Below, piece after piece: positions 14,301-25,127 of a stretch of DNA of 64,000 nt. Made by a program: the position numbers and the translations under genes. Positions within the stretch are counted from its first letter, which is position 1. Each line of letters starts with the position of its first letter. The notes beneath the pieces were generated by a model. That model saw only the letters and a list, made by a program, of their open reading frames with translations, did no database searches and was not told where the DNA came from. Source of the DNA: Leptoclinus maculatus (lineage: Eukaryota; Chordata; Actinopteri; Perciformes; Stichaeidae); the NCBI GenBank assembly GCA_032191485.1, contig JAVDOI010000003.1:11284986-11348985 (forward strand), read 5' to 3'.

Positions 14301-17300
14301 TCCGCTGTGAGTGGGGGGAGATATTGCTGCAGGCCTGACCCACATTAATGGCTTTCTGTAAGAAGGCCAGACAGAGAGGCAACAAAAGAGGAATGAGAAA
14401 CAGAGTTTTGGGCAGAGAAAGTGAGACCAAGAAACTAAACGCTCTTTCCCTTAACACTTAACCTTAGTCCACGATGCAAGATCTCCTGTTTGTCAACCCA
14501 ACACCCACGAGTCCCTGAGAGCCTATACTGCTTAAAAGTCGCTTCATAAAGCAGTGTAATTATTTATCATATTATTTATATTCAGACTTAGGCACATGCC
14601 GACATAAGCTAAATGCTACAGTGTTTAGCAGGTGTAACGTTTACCATGTTCATCTTCTTAGTTTAGTGTGTTAGCATGTTAACATTTTCTAATAAGCATT
14701 AAAACACAGCTGAGGCTGATGGGAATGCCAATCGTTTTACTGGAATTACCAAAAAACTGTTAAGTTGACTTGAGGAAAGCACTCTATGAAAAGTTAAGGG
14801 ATTCCCAATGTTACTGCATCAATTCTGAGGTGAACATGATCAAAATGGTCTGTGCAGAATGTCTTAAAGTCTGGACCAAAGAGACTGACGAACTATCTGA
14901 AACTCATCCCTCTTGTGTTTACTCAGGTACTGGGAAGTACCTTGCAGTTGCATCAGGGGACACCTTTGTGGATATTTACAATGTAATGAACAGCAAACGG
15001 GTTGGGGTGTGCAAAGGATGCCTCAACTACATTACCCATCTGGACTGGGACAAGAGAGGTGAACATGCTTCCTTACATACTAACGACTGCTAGCGATCAA
15101 ATCATGGATTCAAAATGTCTCTGTTAAAAAGCAGTTTAACATCACGGCCCACTTTCATTCACAGGAAAACTACTCCAAGTCAACACCGGTGCTAAAGAGC
15201 AGTTTTTTTTTGAGGCTCCTCGTGGCAAGAGGCAGACCATCCCGGCTACAGAGGTAAGCAGGGAGAGAAGGCACCGGAGCGGCCTCGGTTATGGTTGCGC
15301 TGTTGGCCCAAATTTTCCCTTCGGGATCAGAGGAGGCTCGGGGAAGGGCAGTGGAGCATTTGCACGGCCCACCTTTCACCAGTATCGTTCTAATTTTGGC
15401 GGTGGAAGTGCGGTAGTGTTTAGGGTCCCCATAATACAGCGTGACATTCAGACACCTTGCGAGGCACACAGTGGAGGGAAGCATTAAGAAAATAAGGGTC
15501 ACGGATGATAGATGCTGCTAGATCGTGTCTCGCTGGACCGATGTCCTCTCCTACCTTTGCTCGTTTGTCTCACCTCATCATGATGCTTTCACTTTCCTCT
15601 TTCCCTCCCACGCATTTTGCTCTTCTCTTGCACACTTGATCACAGGATGATTATCGACTGGCTGAGAGAGACAGTGGTTACCTCTTTCTTCCTTCCTTCC
15701 CTCCCTCCTATACCTTTTAAAGGAATAGTTATAAGTTAAGCTTATCTGTAGGTGGTTGAAAATGCGATGGCCCATCTTCTAATGAAGACAAAGAGAGAGC
15801 AGTTTATTTCAGTGTTGACTCTATATTGGCCTCCTGTAGATGCATGTAGAGGCTTTTTCGTGGTGACGCTCCAGAGTACATTTCTGATTTGTTGTTTTAT
15901 TTTGTTGCTTTTGTGTTTGTTGCTATCTTGCCTGTTGACAGTTAAGGGTTATATTGTGAGGTGCTTTTACAAAGAGCTATATAGAGTCGTCTTTCATTGC
16001 CTACTCACTTGGCTCAGGTGGAGAAGATTGACTGGAGCACGTGGACGTGTGTCCTGGGTACGTCTGTTGAGGGCATCTGGCCTTTGATCAACGAGGTCAC
16101 TGAGGTGACAGCCGCCTGCCTTAGTAACGACAGGAAGGTGCTAGCAACAGGAGATGACTTGGGATACGTCAAGCTCTTCAGATACCCTGTCAAGGTAAGA
16201 CACAATGCACGATTCCTCGTATTAACTGGGTTGAGCGCCTCATGACCTACGGCTTACGTTTATGCAAATTTGATGTAAATTTCCGTGTTAATGTCACAAG
16301 TGTTACATAAATGTTGTCCCTCTTCCCCAGGGGAAGTATGCAAAGTTCAAACGCTATGTGGCCCACAGCACACATGTTACCAATGTGCGATGGACCCATG
16401 ACGACAGCCTCTTGGTGACGGTCGGCGGGGGTGACACGTGTCTCATGATCTGGGCCCACGAGCCCGAGGGCCACCGGGAATTCAAACAGTGCGAGAGTGA
16501 GGAGTCGGACATCGAGAGTGAGGATGATGGAGGTGAGAGATGAGCTTCCTTTTGAGGTTTTTCATTCATCGAATGTTTCTGGCGCTGAAATCTGCATCAT
16601 TCCTGTCCGTCACCAGGTTACGACAGCGATGTGACGAGGGAGAACGAGATCAACTACACCATCAAGGCCTTATCCGCCAACATGCGACCCATGACGGGCG
16701 TGAAACCCCACTTGCAGCTCAAAGAGCCCTCGGTGGACGAAAGGTATCTGTCATTGAAGCTATGGTGAAGCTTTGCAGATGGTCAGAGGGATGCTCCTGC
16801 GCAGTCAGAAAATACCTTTTAGGAATAGGAAAGGTCATAGTTTGCAGAATAAGGCTTCTGCATCGAGATGAAGCCAAACCGGCCTTCTTCAGTCAACATA
16901 TCTTTTCTTTTCCTGCGTGAAATTCCTGCCCTGTCCCTGCCCTTTTGAAATAACTCAGCCTTTTCTGCTCTTCTTCTTTCCTTTAATGGCTGTCCATCTG
17001 TCATTATCCTGCTTCGTTCTTTAATTCTACTTGAAGACAAGGGGTGGTCAGGTAAGCTCTAGTGTTCATGTATGTTGATTTTGGACAAGAGATGAAGCAG
17101 AGGGCGTAGCATGTATAAATACAGAGAAACACCTTATCTCACTAAATCATGTCAAGACTCAAGACAGTATCAAGAATCATCTTTCACTTCTTGAAGCTTT
17201 ATATAATGCCTTTAAGTCCCCTCTGTACAAATTCAGCAGTTTTAGTAATTCACTTTTCAGTGTTTGATGCTCTTTTGGGTGTTAATTCACTTGTTAATGA

Positions 17301-20300
17301 GCTGCTGTTCTGACAGGCAGGAATAATTGGGCCAACAATTAAGTTGGAGCTTGAATTTAATTTACTTTAATAATTTTTAGTAGTCAGCAGAACGATTTTT
17401 AAATCTGAATGTTTTTGATAGTCAGCGACCCGGAGGAAAAGCCATATATTAAACCAGAAGGAATATTAGAAATGTACACATCTTTAAAATATTTAAGGAA
17501 ATATATTGTTTGTTCGTCCGGTCCTGAACAGCGCTTACAAGCATTATCATATTTTACATCATTACAATCCATCTTTAAGTGTGTCTCAGACTTTGGGTGA
17601 TTCAGGTTCATTGATTTCCAGATTAGTTTTTTGACAACGATGAAAGCATCCTCCCAGTTGTCATGGAAATGGACTTTAGTTGTCATGGTTACACCATGGT
17701 GCTGACTCCCGTGTTTTACGTCCTCGGTGGCTGAGGTGTTGTGTTTCGTCATGTGTGTCCGCCAGGCAGCAGTGAACGCTGTAAGAAACCTTTTTTCTAA
17801 TTCTAACTTTCTCTTTGTTATTGCTGCCATGAAGAGGGTCAAGGTAAGCTGCTTATTTATTATGTGATTACTCAGAGTACACAAACAACCTCATGTAGAT
17901 ATTTGTAGATTAAATATGAAGCCACTGGTGTCTTGCCTCTCTTTCCACACCCAGAAGAAGGTCATGGTAATAGTTTGAACTTACAGTCTTTGTATTTTTT
18001 GTTTTTTCATGCCATTGTGTTTTAAATATGCACTATAAAAGTCTTATTAATTAAGAGTGAAACTGTATTTTTCAGACCCTTATCCTAACATATATTTATA
18101 TATACGTATATATATATATTATATTTTTGAATCTTTAATTACATTGCATTGACTGAGTGCCTAAAGATGTGTGGGGGATAACAGACAAAGCTCCAGTTGT
18201 GTCATATTTCCTTGAACTTTGTTTTCCCACAATGGATGATTCTTAGCATTTTCACTCTCGTTCCCACTCAGTCCCCTTATTCAAACATAGCCTTTCATTG
18301 CTTCGCTGGCAAAACAAACTCTGTTCCACTTGTGATACAAGAAGCCTTGACATTAAAGAGAGAAATGTCACCTGCTTATAAAAAAAAGAATCCCGCCTCA
18401 AGAATTGCAGCTCTTTTCCTTTGAGATAAAACATCATCTGTTTGTGTGCACATATGAGTAGATGTTTATACAATGTTTTTGCATAATAGTCAGAGTAGCA
18501 AACAGTGTGTTGTTATTATTATTATTGTCGTCGTTGTCATGATCATCAGCAGCTCTGCAGCAGCTCTGCAGCAGCCTCCCTTATCCCAGCTGTCTGTTTC
18601 AGGCCTCCTGTCAGCAGAGCGCTGCCACAGCCGGAGAAGCTGCAGACCAACAATGTTGGCAAAAAGAAGAGACCCATTGAGGTAAGACAAACCTCACATC
18701 CTTACCAAAACAGACGGGGAACTTATTGTAAACAGAAGGAGTCGTCTTGTCCGCAAAATATTCAAAATGTTGGTTCCGAATGTGATTCTTCCTTCTGAAG
18801 ACGCTGTGTGCTCGTGCTCTGTCCAGACAGAGCTGTAATTGAACAATGACGTACTCCTTCAGCCAGCAGCTGGCTCTGAACATCTTCGTTGTCATGGCGT
18901 TGACCCTTCTGACTTTTTCTGACTCCCCCGCAGGACCTGGTGTTGGACCTGGTGTTTGGTTACCGTGGCAATGACTGCCGCAATAACGTGCACTACCTGA
19001 ACGATGGGGCGGACATCATCTACCACACGGCCTCAGTTGGCATCGTACTCAACCTGACGACCTGTGAGTAGACTTGCTGACAGTGTTACTAATCACTGTA
19101 AAGCAAACATACATTTCATGTTGTGTCTGTGTGTGGTGTCTCTATGTGTGTGTGTTTTCTTACAGCCTGCCAAAGTTTCTACGCAGAACACAGTGACGAC
19201 ATTTTGTGCCTGACAATCAATCAACATCCCAAATTTCCCAACGTGGTGGCAACTGGCCAAGTAGGTATGTTTGTGAGAAGTTGACCTCCTGTGTCACCAG
19301 CCGCCTCATTTCTCTCCCCTGTATCCTGTGTTGTGCTTTGTGCAGGGGGGGATATTCTACATGGCAGACAGCCGTCCCCCTCCTACGAGCGTATCTGTGC
19401 TATAGAGCCACATGTATGCATAAATGAATGGTTGTGAGATTGTCACGCATGCTGCATTTCTCACGGAAAGACACACATAAACAGAAATTGGCAGATATTG
19501 AATTACATGGATTTTTAATGGCATAACATTTTATACATATAACTTTTAGATTTGTAATGATTTTCTGTAAATTACCTAAATATTTTAAAATAAGTTCTTG
19601 TCAATAGCAGAATAGCACAATTGCTCAGAAAGTCACAAAGAATAAACAGGTAATTTATCGTCTCTGTCAATTAATCCGAATTTGTATCTTCTTTTCAGGT
19701 GATACTGGTGACATGTCAGGTAAGGACATTTCAAAATGAGTCGTCATGTCAATTAGGAAATTTGGTGTTAAAAACTATTATAATCGGCATTGTTTCAACT
19801 CATTATATTCTATATATACGTTAACGCCATCTAGTGGCCACTTGATTTGTGTTGCTTTGTTGTAGATTCTTTCACATTATCGTCTAAAAAAGTAAGAAAT
19901 ATTATGTAGTATATATAAAAAGCATATGTCTAAACTCTAGCCTATACCTTTTAAGTTTTAGGGTTTTGTTAAATTAGAATATAGAATTTGTAGAAACACA
20001 AGAATTAATTATTTTGGTAAAGGATTTACACATGAAATAAATAAAGAAGTGCATTGATAGTAGTTCATTTTAGATCAACAATTCTCCTTCTCTGTCCCTC
20101 AGCCACGTCTCCATCTATACATGTGTGGGATGCCATGACCAAGCAGACGCTGTCGGTGCTACGTTGTTTCCACTCCGGTGGGGTTTGCTCCGTCAGCTTT
20201 AGTGCCACAGGAAAACTCCTGCTGTCTGTGGGCCTGGACCCCGAACACACCGTCACCATCTGGAAATGGCAGGAAGGTAAAACTAAATAATCTCCCCTTA

Positions 20301-23300
20301 AACTTTGACCTCATTCTGGGGATTAGAACGTCCAACCACAATTCAGAGATAATGCTTTCATTGCACTCTATTTTGTTTTTTAGGTGCCAAAATTGCCAGC
20401 CGGGTAGGTCACACCCAGAGGATCTTTGTGGCTGAATTTCGTCCAGACTCTGACACACACTTTGTGTCTGTGGGGATCAAGCATGTGCGTTTCTGGACGT
20501 TAGCTGGTCGAGCTTTGCTCAGCAAAAAAGGTGTGCTGAGTTCCATAGAAGATGCCCGGATGCAGACCATGCTGTCTGTAGCATTTGGAGCTGTAAGTGT
20601 CTTTCAACCAATATACAAATCAAATCTTTAAAATGTTTTTACTACATTACTACATTTGACCTCATAATTTGACTCTACTAATATTTAAAGCTCATCTGAT
20701 CCCAAACTGTCTATTTAAATGTGTTGTGAATTGTTCTTGCAATGCTCTCTGTGCTCTCTTAGGCCACTAGATTAGTGCAGATTTGTTTTCTTTTCAGAAT
20801 ACCTTGACATTTACAGGTACCATAAGTGGGGATGTGTGTGTGTGGAAGGAACACATTCTAGTGAGAATTGTGGCCAAAGCTCATACGGGCCCTGTGTTCA
20901 CCATGTACACCACACTGAGAGACGGCCTCATTGTCACCGGAGGCAAGGAAAGACCGTGAGTGCTGCTCTGTTACATTAACACGCCATATTACATATCAGT
21001 GAGCTCACACTGTGTAGCAGGGTTGGATGTCCTTGATACCAGATGATGGAAAACATCCCTTTGCTTTTATACTAGTTTTTTATTCATTTTATTGATATTT
21101 GCAACAATGTATTTCCCCATATGAATGTAATACCAATATACGACTAAATACATATGAGGGGGAAATGCGTACATATTTAAAGCTGTGAATTCCATCAGCT
21201 GAGGGATGAAATACACGTATGTGTTCCTCCACAGCTCAAAAGAGGGAGGTGCTCTAAAGCTCTGGGACCAGGAGCTGAAACGCTGCAGAGCGTTTCGATT
21301 AGAAACCGGACAGGTCATAGACTGTGTTCGCTCAGTGTGCAGAGGAAAGGTAGGTCACACATAATATCGCACTCTATAAATGGATCTAGCGAATTCCAAA
21401 CTTCATCATGTGTATTTTGACACATTTTACTGATTTCTGTGTCAGGGTAAAATCCTCGTGGGGACCAGGAATGCAGAGATCATTGAAGTAGGGGAGAAGA
21501 ATGCAGCGTGCAACATCTTGGTGAACGGACACATGGACGGACCGATCTGGGGCTTGGGCACCCATCCCTCCCGAGACGTATTCCTGTCTGCGGCAGAGGA
21601 TGGCACTATTCGTCTGTGGGACATCCCGGAGAAGGTCAGCCATGTTTCCTCAATCCCCTCAGAACCATCTCAATTCTTCCCAATACTTTCGTACTTCTAT
21701 CATATAAGATGTTGCTTTTATCAAGAGGAATTAAGATGGTTGTTCCTCATTCACAAAATTACACGAATAACAAGAATGTGATTATGTTGCATGGCCTTGT
21801 GGGGAAACAGAAGATGCTGAATAAGGTGAACCTGGGCCACCCGGCGCGCACCATCAGCTACAGTCCTGAAGGAGACATGGTGGCCATCGGCATGAAGAAC
21901 GGAGAGTTCATCATCCTGCTGGTGGCCTCACTCAAAATCTGGGGCAAGAAAAGAGACCGGCGCTCTCCTATTCAGGATATTAGGTAATGATAGAAGAGTT
22001 TGGCACTTTGCACAAGGTACAGTTGAGTTCAAGGGGAAGGCAATCCAGAAAAATCTCTCAAATCTCTAAAGAGGAAGGAAATATTAAAAAGCCTTTATTA
22101 TGGTGGCTAAATCATTTAAAGAGGCAACATGTTTCGACCACCATAGGTCTTCCTCGGGGAATGTCACACTAACACATTTTCGTTGGAGACTGAAATGGGT
22201 CAAACCTACTCCACACACTTCAAAGCAAATCTGACAGAACAGACCGACTTTTGAAACGCTGCATGTCTCTCTAACAGGTTCAGTCCAAGTTCTCGTTACC
22301 TGGCCGTAGGCTCTACTGAGAGCGCAGTTGACTTCTACGACCTGACACTCGGACCGCAGCTGAACCGCATCAACTGCTGCAGGGACATCCCCAGCTTCGT
22401 GATGCAGATGGACTTTTCGGCTGACAGCACTTACGTCCAGGTATGGACTGTGAGAGGGTTTATCAACTCTGCAGTGGGAGGGCATGTTTGTCTCGCATGC
22501 TAGCTGGCTGGCTGTATGATCCCTAACCTGTAATGTCTTAAACCAGATATCCACCGGTGCTTATAAACGTCTCGTGTACGAGGTGCCATCTGGGAAGCAG
22601 GTCACAGAGCAGTCCCAGATCGACAGGATCACCTGGGCCACCTGGACAAGGTGAGAGTCCCGGTGTTAAGACCGACGCATGCATGTTGGAAAGGTAATGG
22701 CCAAATATATGATTGCTCTCTCTCTCTCTCTGTATCCAGTGTCCTTGGGGACGAGGTCATAGGCATCTGGTCCCGCAACACTGACAAAGCAGACGTCACT
22801 TGTGCCTGTGTGTCCCACTCAGGCCTTAACATCGTCACAGGCGATGACTTTGGAATGGTGAAGCTCTTTGACTTTCCATGTCCAGAGAAGTTTGTAAGTA
22901 TGATTGCATAATAGTATTATTCCTGTTTGGGATTTCTTATGACACTAATATTTACCCTATGCCATCTGTCAGATGATAAAAGTAAAACATTTCTCTGCAC
23001 CTTTCAGAGATACGCTGAAATCATAAAGCCACTGTGTGGTGAATTGTCTCACGTTTACTGTACTCTGAAAGATGCCACGTGGATGATATGTATGTGATCT
23101 GTTTTCAGGGCAAACACAAACGCTTCATGGGTCATTCTGCTCACTTGACTAACGTACGCTTCACAAATGGAGACCGCTTCGTCGTTAGTGCCGGTGGAGA
23201 TGACAGGAGGTATGACTGAGGCTCCAAATAACAACGTGGCTTACAAATGACATCACAATCAAATATTAAGCCATGCATCCTTTCCTTTATGTCCTTTCTA

Positions 23301-23338
23301 GCCTCTTTGTGTGGAGGTGTGTCCATGCCCCTCATTGA
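2369..23338 (+). CDS. eml5: EML5, echinoderm microtubule-associated protein-like 5 (5' partial)
   Basis: EML-family proteins bind microtubules through HELP motifs and tandem WD40 beta-propellers; EML5 has three such modules. Forty exons are visible: 2369-2554, 3128-3263, 3823-4024, 4409-4546, 4656-4912, 5043-5255, 5349-5507, 6866-6972, 7075-7193, 7332-7518, 7674-7779, 8221-8314, 10107-10207, 10303-10496, 10689-10800, 10969-11096, 13762-13903, 13998-14150, 14927-15058, 15165-15253, 16018-16194, 16331-16532, 16617-16743, 17037-17051, 17835-17843, 18603-18681, 18934-19063, 19166-19264, 19699-19719, 20103-20276, 20384-20592, 20798-20955, 21235-21349, 21446-21634, 21811-21983, 22278-22440, 22547-22650, 22740-22893, 23109-23209, 23302-23338. 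They sum to 5391 nt, a multiple of three, giving 1796 residues and a stop. HELP motifs GYRGYDCRSN (exon at 7332) and GYRGNDCRNN (exon at 18934) open modules two and three. The protein ends SLFVWRCVHAPH, close to human EML5. EML6 is the close paralogue; the chromosome-14 neighbours and the linker favour EML5. The N-terminus, about 170 residues, is off-window. Confidence 0.96.
2754..2794. repeat. (GGAT/GGGT)n microsatellite in eml5 intron
   Basis: Tandem GGGTGGAT-type units occur four or five times within the intron between exons ending at 2554 and starting at 3128. Confidence 0.85.
5910..6258. mobile_element. Fold-back MITE-like repeat, common in percomorph fish
   Basis: The left end AATAGTTCGACA (5911) has an inverted counterpart at the right end, TGTC/CGTCAAACTATT (6244-6255). 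Inner blocks are also inverted: the left AGATGAGAAGACTGAT matches the right ATCAATCTTCTCATG, and TTAGCACAAAG-type sequence on the left pairs with TATGCTAAGCTAA on the right. The middle contains ACTGGAAATAGGGG followed by a GCCTGGCTCTGTCC block that I recognise from many perch-like fish introns. It has no coding capacity. The exact ends are uncertain by about 10 bp. It lies in the eml5 intron between 5507 and 6866. Confidence 0.7.
9670..10035. repeat. Dispersed percomorph repeat in eml5 intron
   Basis: The stretch contains blocks I recognise as recurrent in perciform genomes: a GTCAATCACAAGGTAGCCACGCC-like start, CAACCAGAGGAGTCGC, TTAAGGCACTTCCACATTGG and CCCGGAGGTTGC near the end. It has no open reading frame of note and ends about 70 bp before the acceptor of the exon at 10107. 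Recognition rests on memory of the family, not on an alignment, and the ends are approximate. Confidence 0.55.
12190..12690 (-). mobile_element. Degenerate BEL/Pao-type retrotransposon gag-region fragment
   Basis: On the minus strand two broken frames (12431-12676 and about 12197-12410) show an acidic D-rich stretch and PEDSVLNV, then a K/E-rich coiled coil with the pattern AAALEAKHTL...LKRRKEKLQLDAELAATNA. This style of sequence is typical of the first open frame of fish BEL/Pao LTR retrotransposons. A frame change near 12410-12430 separates the two parts, and no protease, reverse transcriptase or LTR was seen. It sits in the 2.7-kb eml5 intron 11097-13761 in antisense orientation and is a dead relic. 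Confidence 0.55.
14600..14770. repeat. Dispersed fish repeat (GTTAGCATGTTAACATTT type)
   Basis: Contains GTGTTAGCATGTTAACATTT and CACAGCTGAGGCTGATGGGA, which I recognise as the core of a repeat spread through percomorph introns and intergenic DNA. It is non-coding and lies in the eml5 intron 14151-14926. The ends are approximate. Confidence 0.5.
17037..17051 (+). CDS. eml5: eml5 15-nt microexon
   Basis: This 15-nt exon is bounded by TTGAAG and a strong GTAAGC donor. With the split codon from the exon ending at 16743 it reads R-Q-G-V-V and ends with the first two bases of another Arg codon. Human EML5 as I remember it has the same QGVVR stretch at this point. It enters and leaves in the same phase, so it can be skipped without a frameshift. 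It is far too short to be found by open reading frame length. Confidence 0.85.
17835..17843 (+). CDS. eml5: eml5 9-nt microexon
   Basis: A nine-base exon lies between a CCATGAAG acceptor and an AG|GTAAGC donor. With its flanks it encodes R-G-S-R, which joins QGVVR to PPVSRA exactly as remembered for human EML5. The upstream intron has a pyrimidine tract, a CTAAC branch-like motif and TGCTGC 5-10 bases before the acceptor, the kind of UGC element used by the neural splicing factor SRRM4. Phase in equals phase out. The assignment depends on the frame fit and the human match, so transcripts are needed to confirm it. Confidence 0.75.
19699..19719 (+). CDS. eml5: eml5 21-nt microexon
   Basis: A 21-nt exon has a strong TTTTCAG acceptor and a GTAAGG donor. 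It inserts G-D-T-G-D-M-S between ATGQV and ATSPSIHVW in the first blade region of the third propeller. Human EML5, as remembered, has GDSADMS in the same place, whereas EML6 has the shorter join without it. Skipping it would keep frame. Confidence 0.88.
21995..22180. repeat. Possible dispersed repeat in eml5 intron
   Basis: This intronic stretch carries an AACATGTTTCGACCACC motif followed by GGTCTTCCTCGGGG, a combination seen in dispersed fish repeats that I cannot name. No terminal repeats or target duplication were found. The call is tentative. Confidence 0.3.
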
Positions 23339-24530
23339 GGATCACACCTGGACCAACCCTGCCTCAGAAAGTCTCCCAGCATGGCTCTCCAGAGAGAAAA
23401 TTATGCTAAAAGGATGCAGGAGGAGGAGGAGGACGACGACAGACGTGGCAGCTTGTAAATGAGTGGTGATCTGACTTACTGCCTCAAAACTAGGTGCATG
23501 CATATGTGAAAGGCTCATTTTCATCACAGCATCATTCCTGATTGTGAACACAGGTGGAGGGCATACAGCCCTGCTCTCACGACATCACATCATCCTTAAA
23601 AAAAGAGCGACATCTCTCTAATAATAAAAATAATAATACTTGTTTTTTTAAAAGAATGAGTGTATCTGTGTACATGTTGAAAATGGACGTTTTGCCACTT
23701 GATAGGCCTATGAAATTGTGTTACTGACAATGCCATTTTTTGAAAACATGTAGCAAACTGAATTAGCCTTAATTCTGAGTGTTTAATTTATAAGGGTTTG
23801 GATTCTTTTTGTATTAGTTGGTTTTACTTTTTGGATCATGTAGTCATTTGTTTGTTCTATTTTTACTGGTGATTCCAAATCCTGTGGCCTTCCTTCTGAA
23901 TGTAACATCCACTGTTATGTTCTGGATGTCAGCATGCCAAAGCATACTATGCACTGTACACCTGACCTGGTCACTGTGTTACCCTGATGGTTCATTTATG
24001 TGGTTGTGTTGTTGACCGGTTGACCTCAAACCTCCCTCGGCAGTGTTCCCCTCATGACAAGTTAAACGTGCTCATACTTGTTTGAGGATGTGTTTGTGGT
24101 AAGTGGGTGTGCATGGCTTACTGGAAGACAATCTGTCTGAACCAAATTCCTCAGAAAAAAAAAAAAAAGAACAGCTGTAAATTGATGTTTCAATACACGG
24201 TTGCAATTCTTTCTCACTTCTCAGTGTGCTGCTATGACGTATTATTGTCGCATTTTCATGAATATGAACGGTGTGACTTTTTTCAACAGTAGGTTAATGT
24301 TTTGTGTTATTGGATATATTGCTTAAATGGAATGTTTTATCAGAGAAAATATGAAAAGTGCAAAAATATTTTGCTCCTTGTATTAATACTAACTATACAA
24401 AAAATTGTTGCTGCATAATTTGATTTACATTATACCAGTGTACATATCATTTGTATATATTCTTTTTGTATATTTTTTGTGAGATGTTTCTTAAATTCCA
24501 CTTTAATAAAAAAGGCAACCATGACTTTGA
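23339..24530 (+). other. eml5: eml5 3' UTR with poly(A) signal at 24505-24510
   Basis: Non-coding sequence follows the TGA at 23336-23338. It is AT-rich, with an A-tract at 24156-24169, and contains AATAAA at 24505-24510, about 1.17 kb after the stop. Cleavage probably falls near 24525-24535. Nothing coding is visible. Confidence 0.65.
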
Positions 24531-25127
24531 GTGATGTTTTCACTGACAGTGGTGTAATGAATCCAGACCAATTAATAATGCTGACGAAGTAACACTTTCA
24601 ATGAAACGATCAGTGCGACTAACCTTTCATCAATTATCAATAAATAGAGACATTTCCTGGGTTCCCTTTCCCTTTCAACCCTCTAATGTAATAATGAAAG
24701 TGTAATAAACTATATAACACACAATTTGCATATAATACAAAATTGAACAGACTGAAGATATAAATATTCGAAATTTTAATTTAGATGAAACAAATACAAT
24801 ATAGCTTAGCTCTCTGCAATCATAGATTTAGCCTATTTACATATTTTACACCCAGGGCAAAGCACTGCAGACTCAAACGCCTCAATTGAGCTTTTGTTTT
24901 GAATTGAATACATGATGATTACAGCTGAATGTTGCGAACTCAGCTATCAACGAGCAACGACTGTCACTATCTGCAAAACAGCACAATGATCAATAGATAC
25001 CCCATCCTTTCAGTCAGTTTAATTGTTTCACACCTACAACACCAGTAGTTAAAAAGTGTCTATGATATATAATTGTATTTTGTACACAAACTGGTAAATC
25101 AGGGTATCAAGTAACATTGATGCAGGG
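24531..25127. other. eml5-isca2 convergent intergenic / isca2 3' UTR
   Basis: AT-rich sequence between two convergent genes. On the minus strand an ATTAAA at about 25017-25022 could serve isca2. No other feature was seen. Confidence 0.5.

Noticed and set aside
17399..17884. 161-codon open frame on the minus strand across the eml5 microexon region
   Set aside because: No recognisable domain, AT-rich composition, antisense to introns and a microexon, and no promoter or poly(A) context. Likely chance or repeat-derived.
17955..17966. A further 12-nt (or 6-nt) candidate eml5 microexon flanked by CCAG and GTAATA
   Set aside because: It fits the phase but would add residues (RRS, then W) with no counterpart in the human linker as I remember it; the match without it is already complete.
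2369..23338. Assignment of the WD40 gene to EML6
   Set aside because: The QGVVRGS-type linker, the GDTGDMS insert, the SLFVWRCVHAPH tail and the chromosome-14 gene neighbours all favour EML5.
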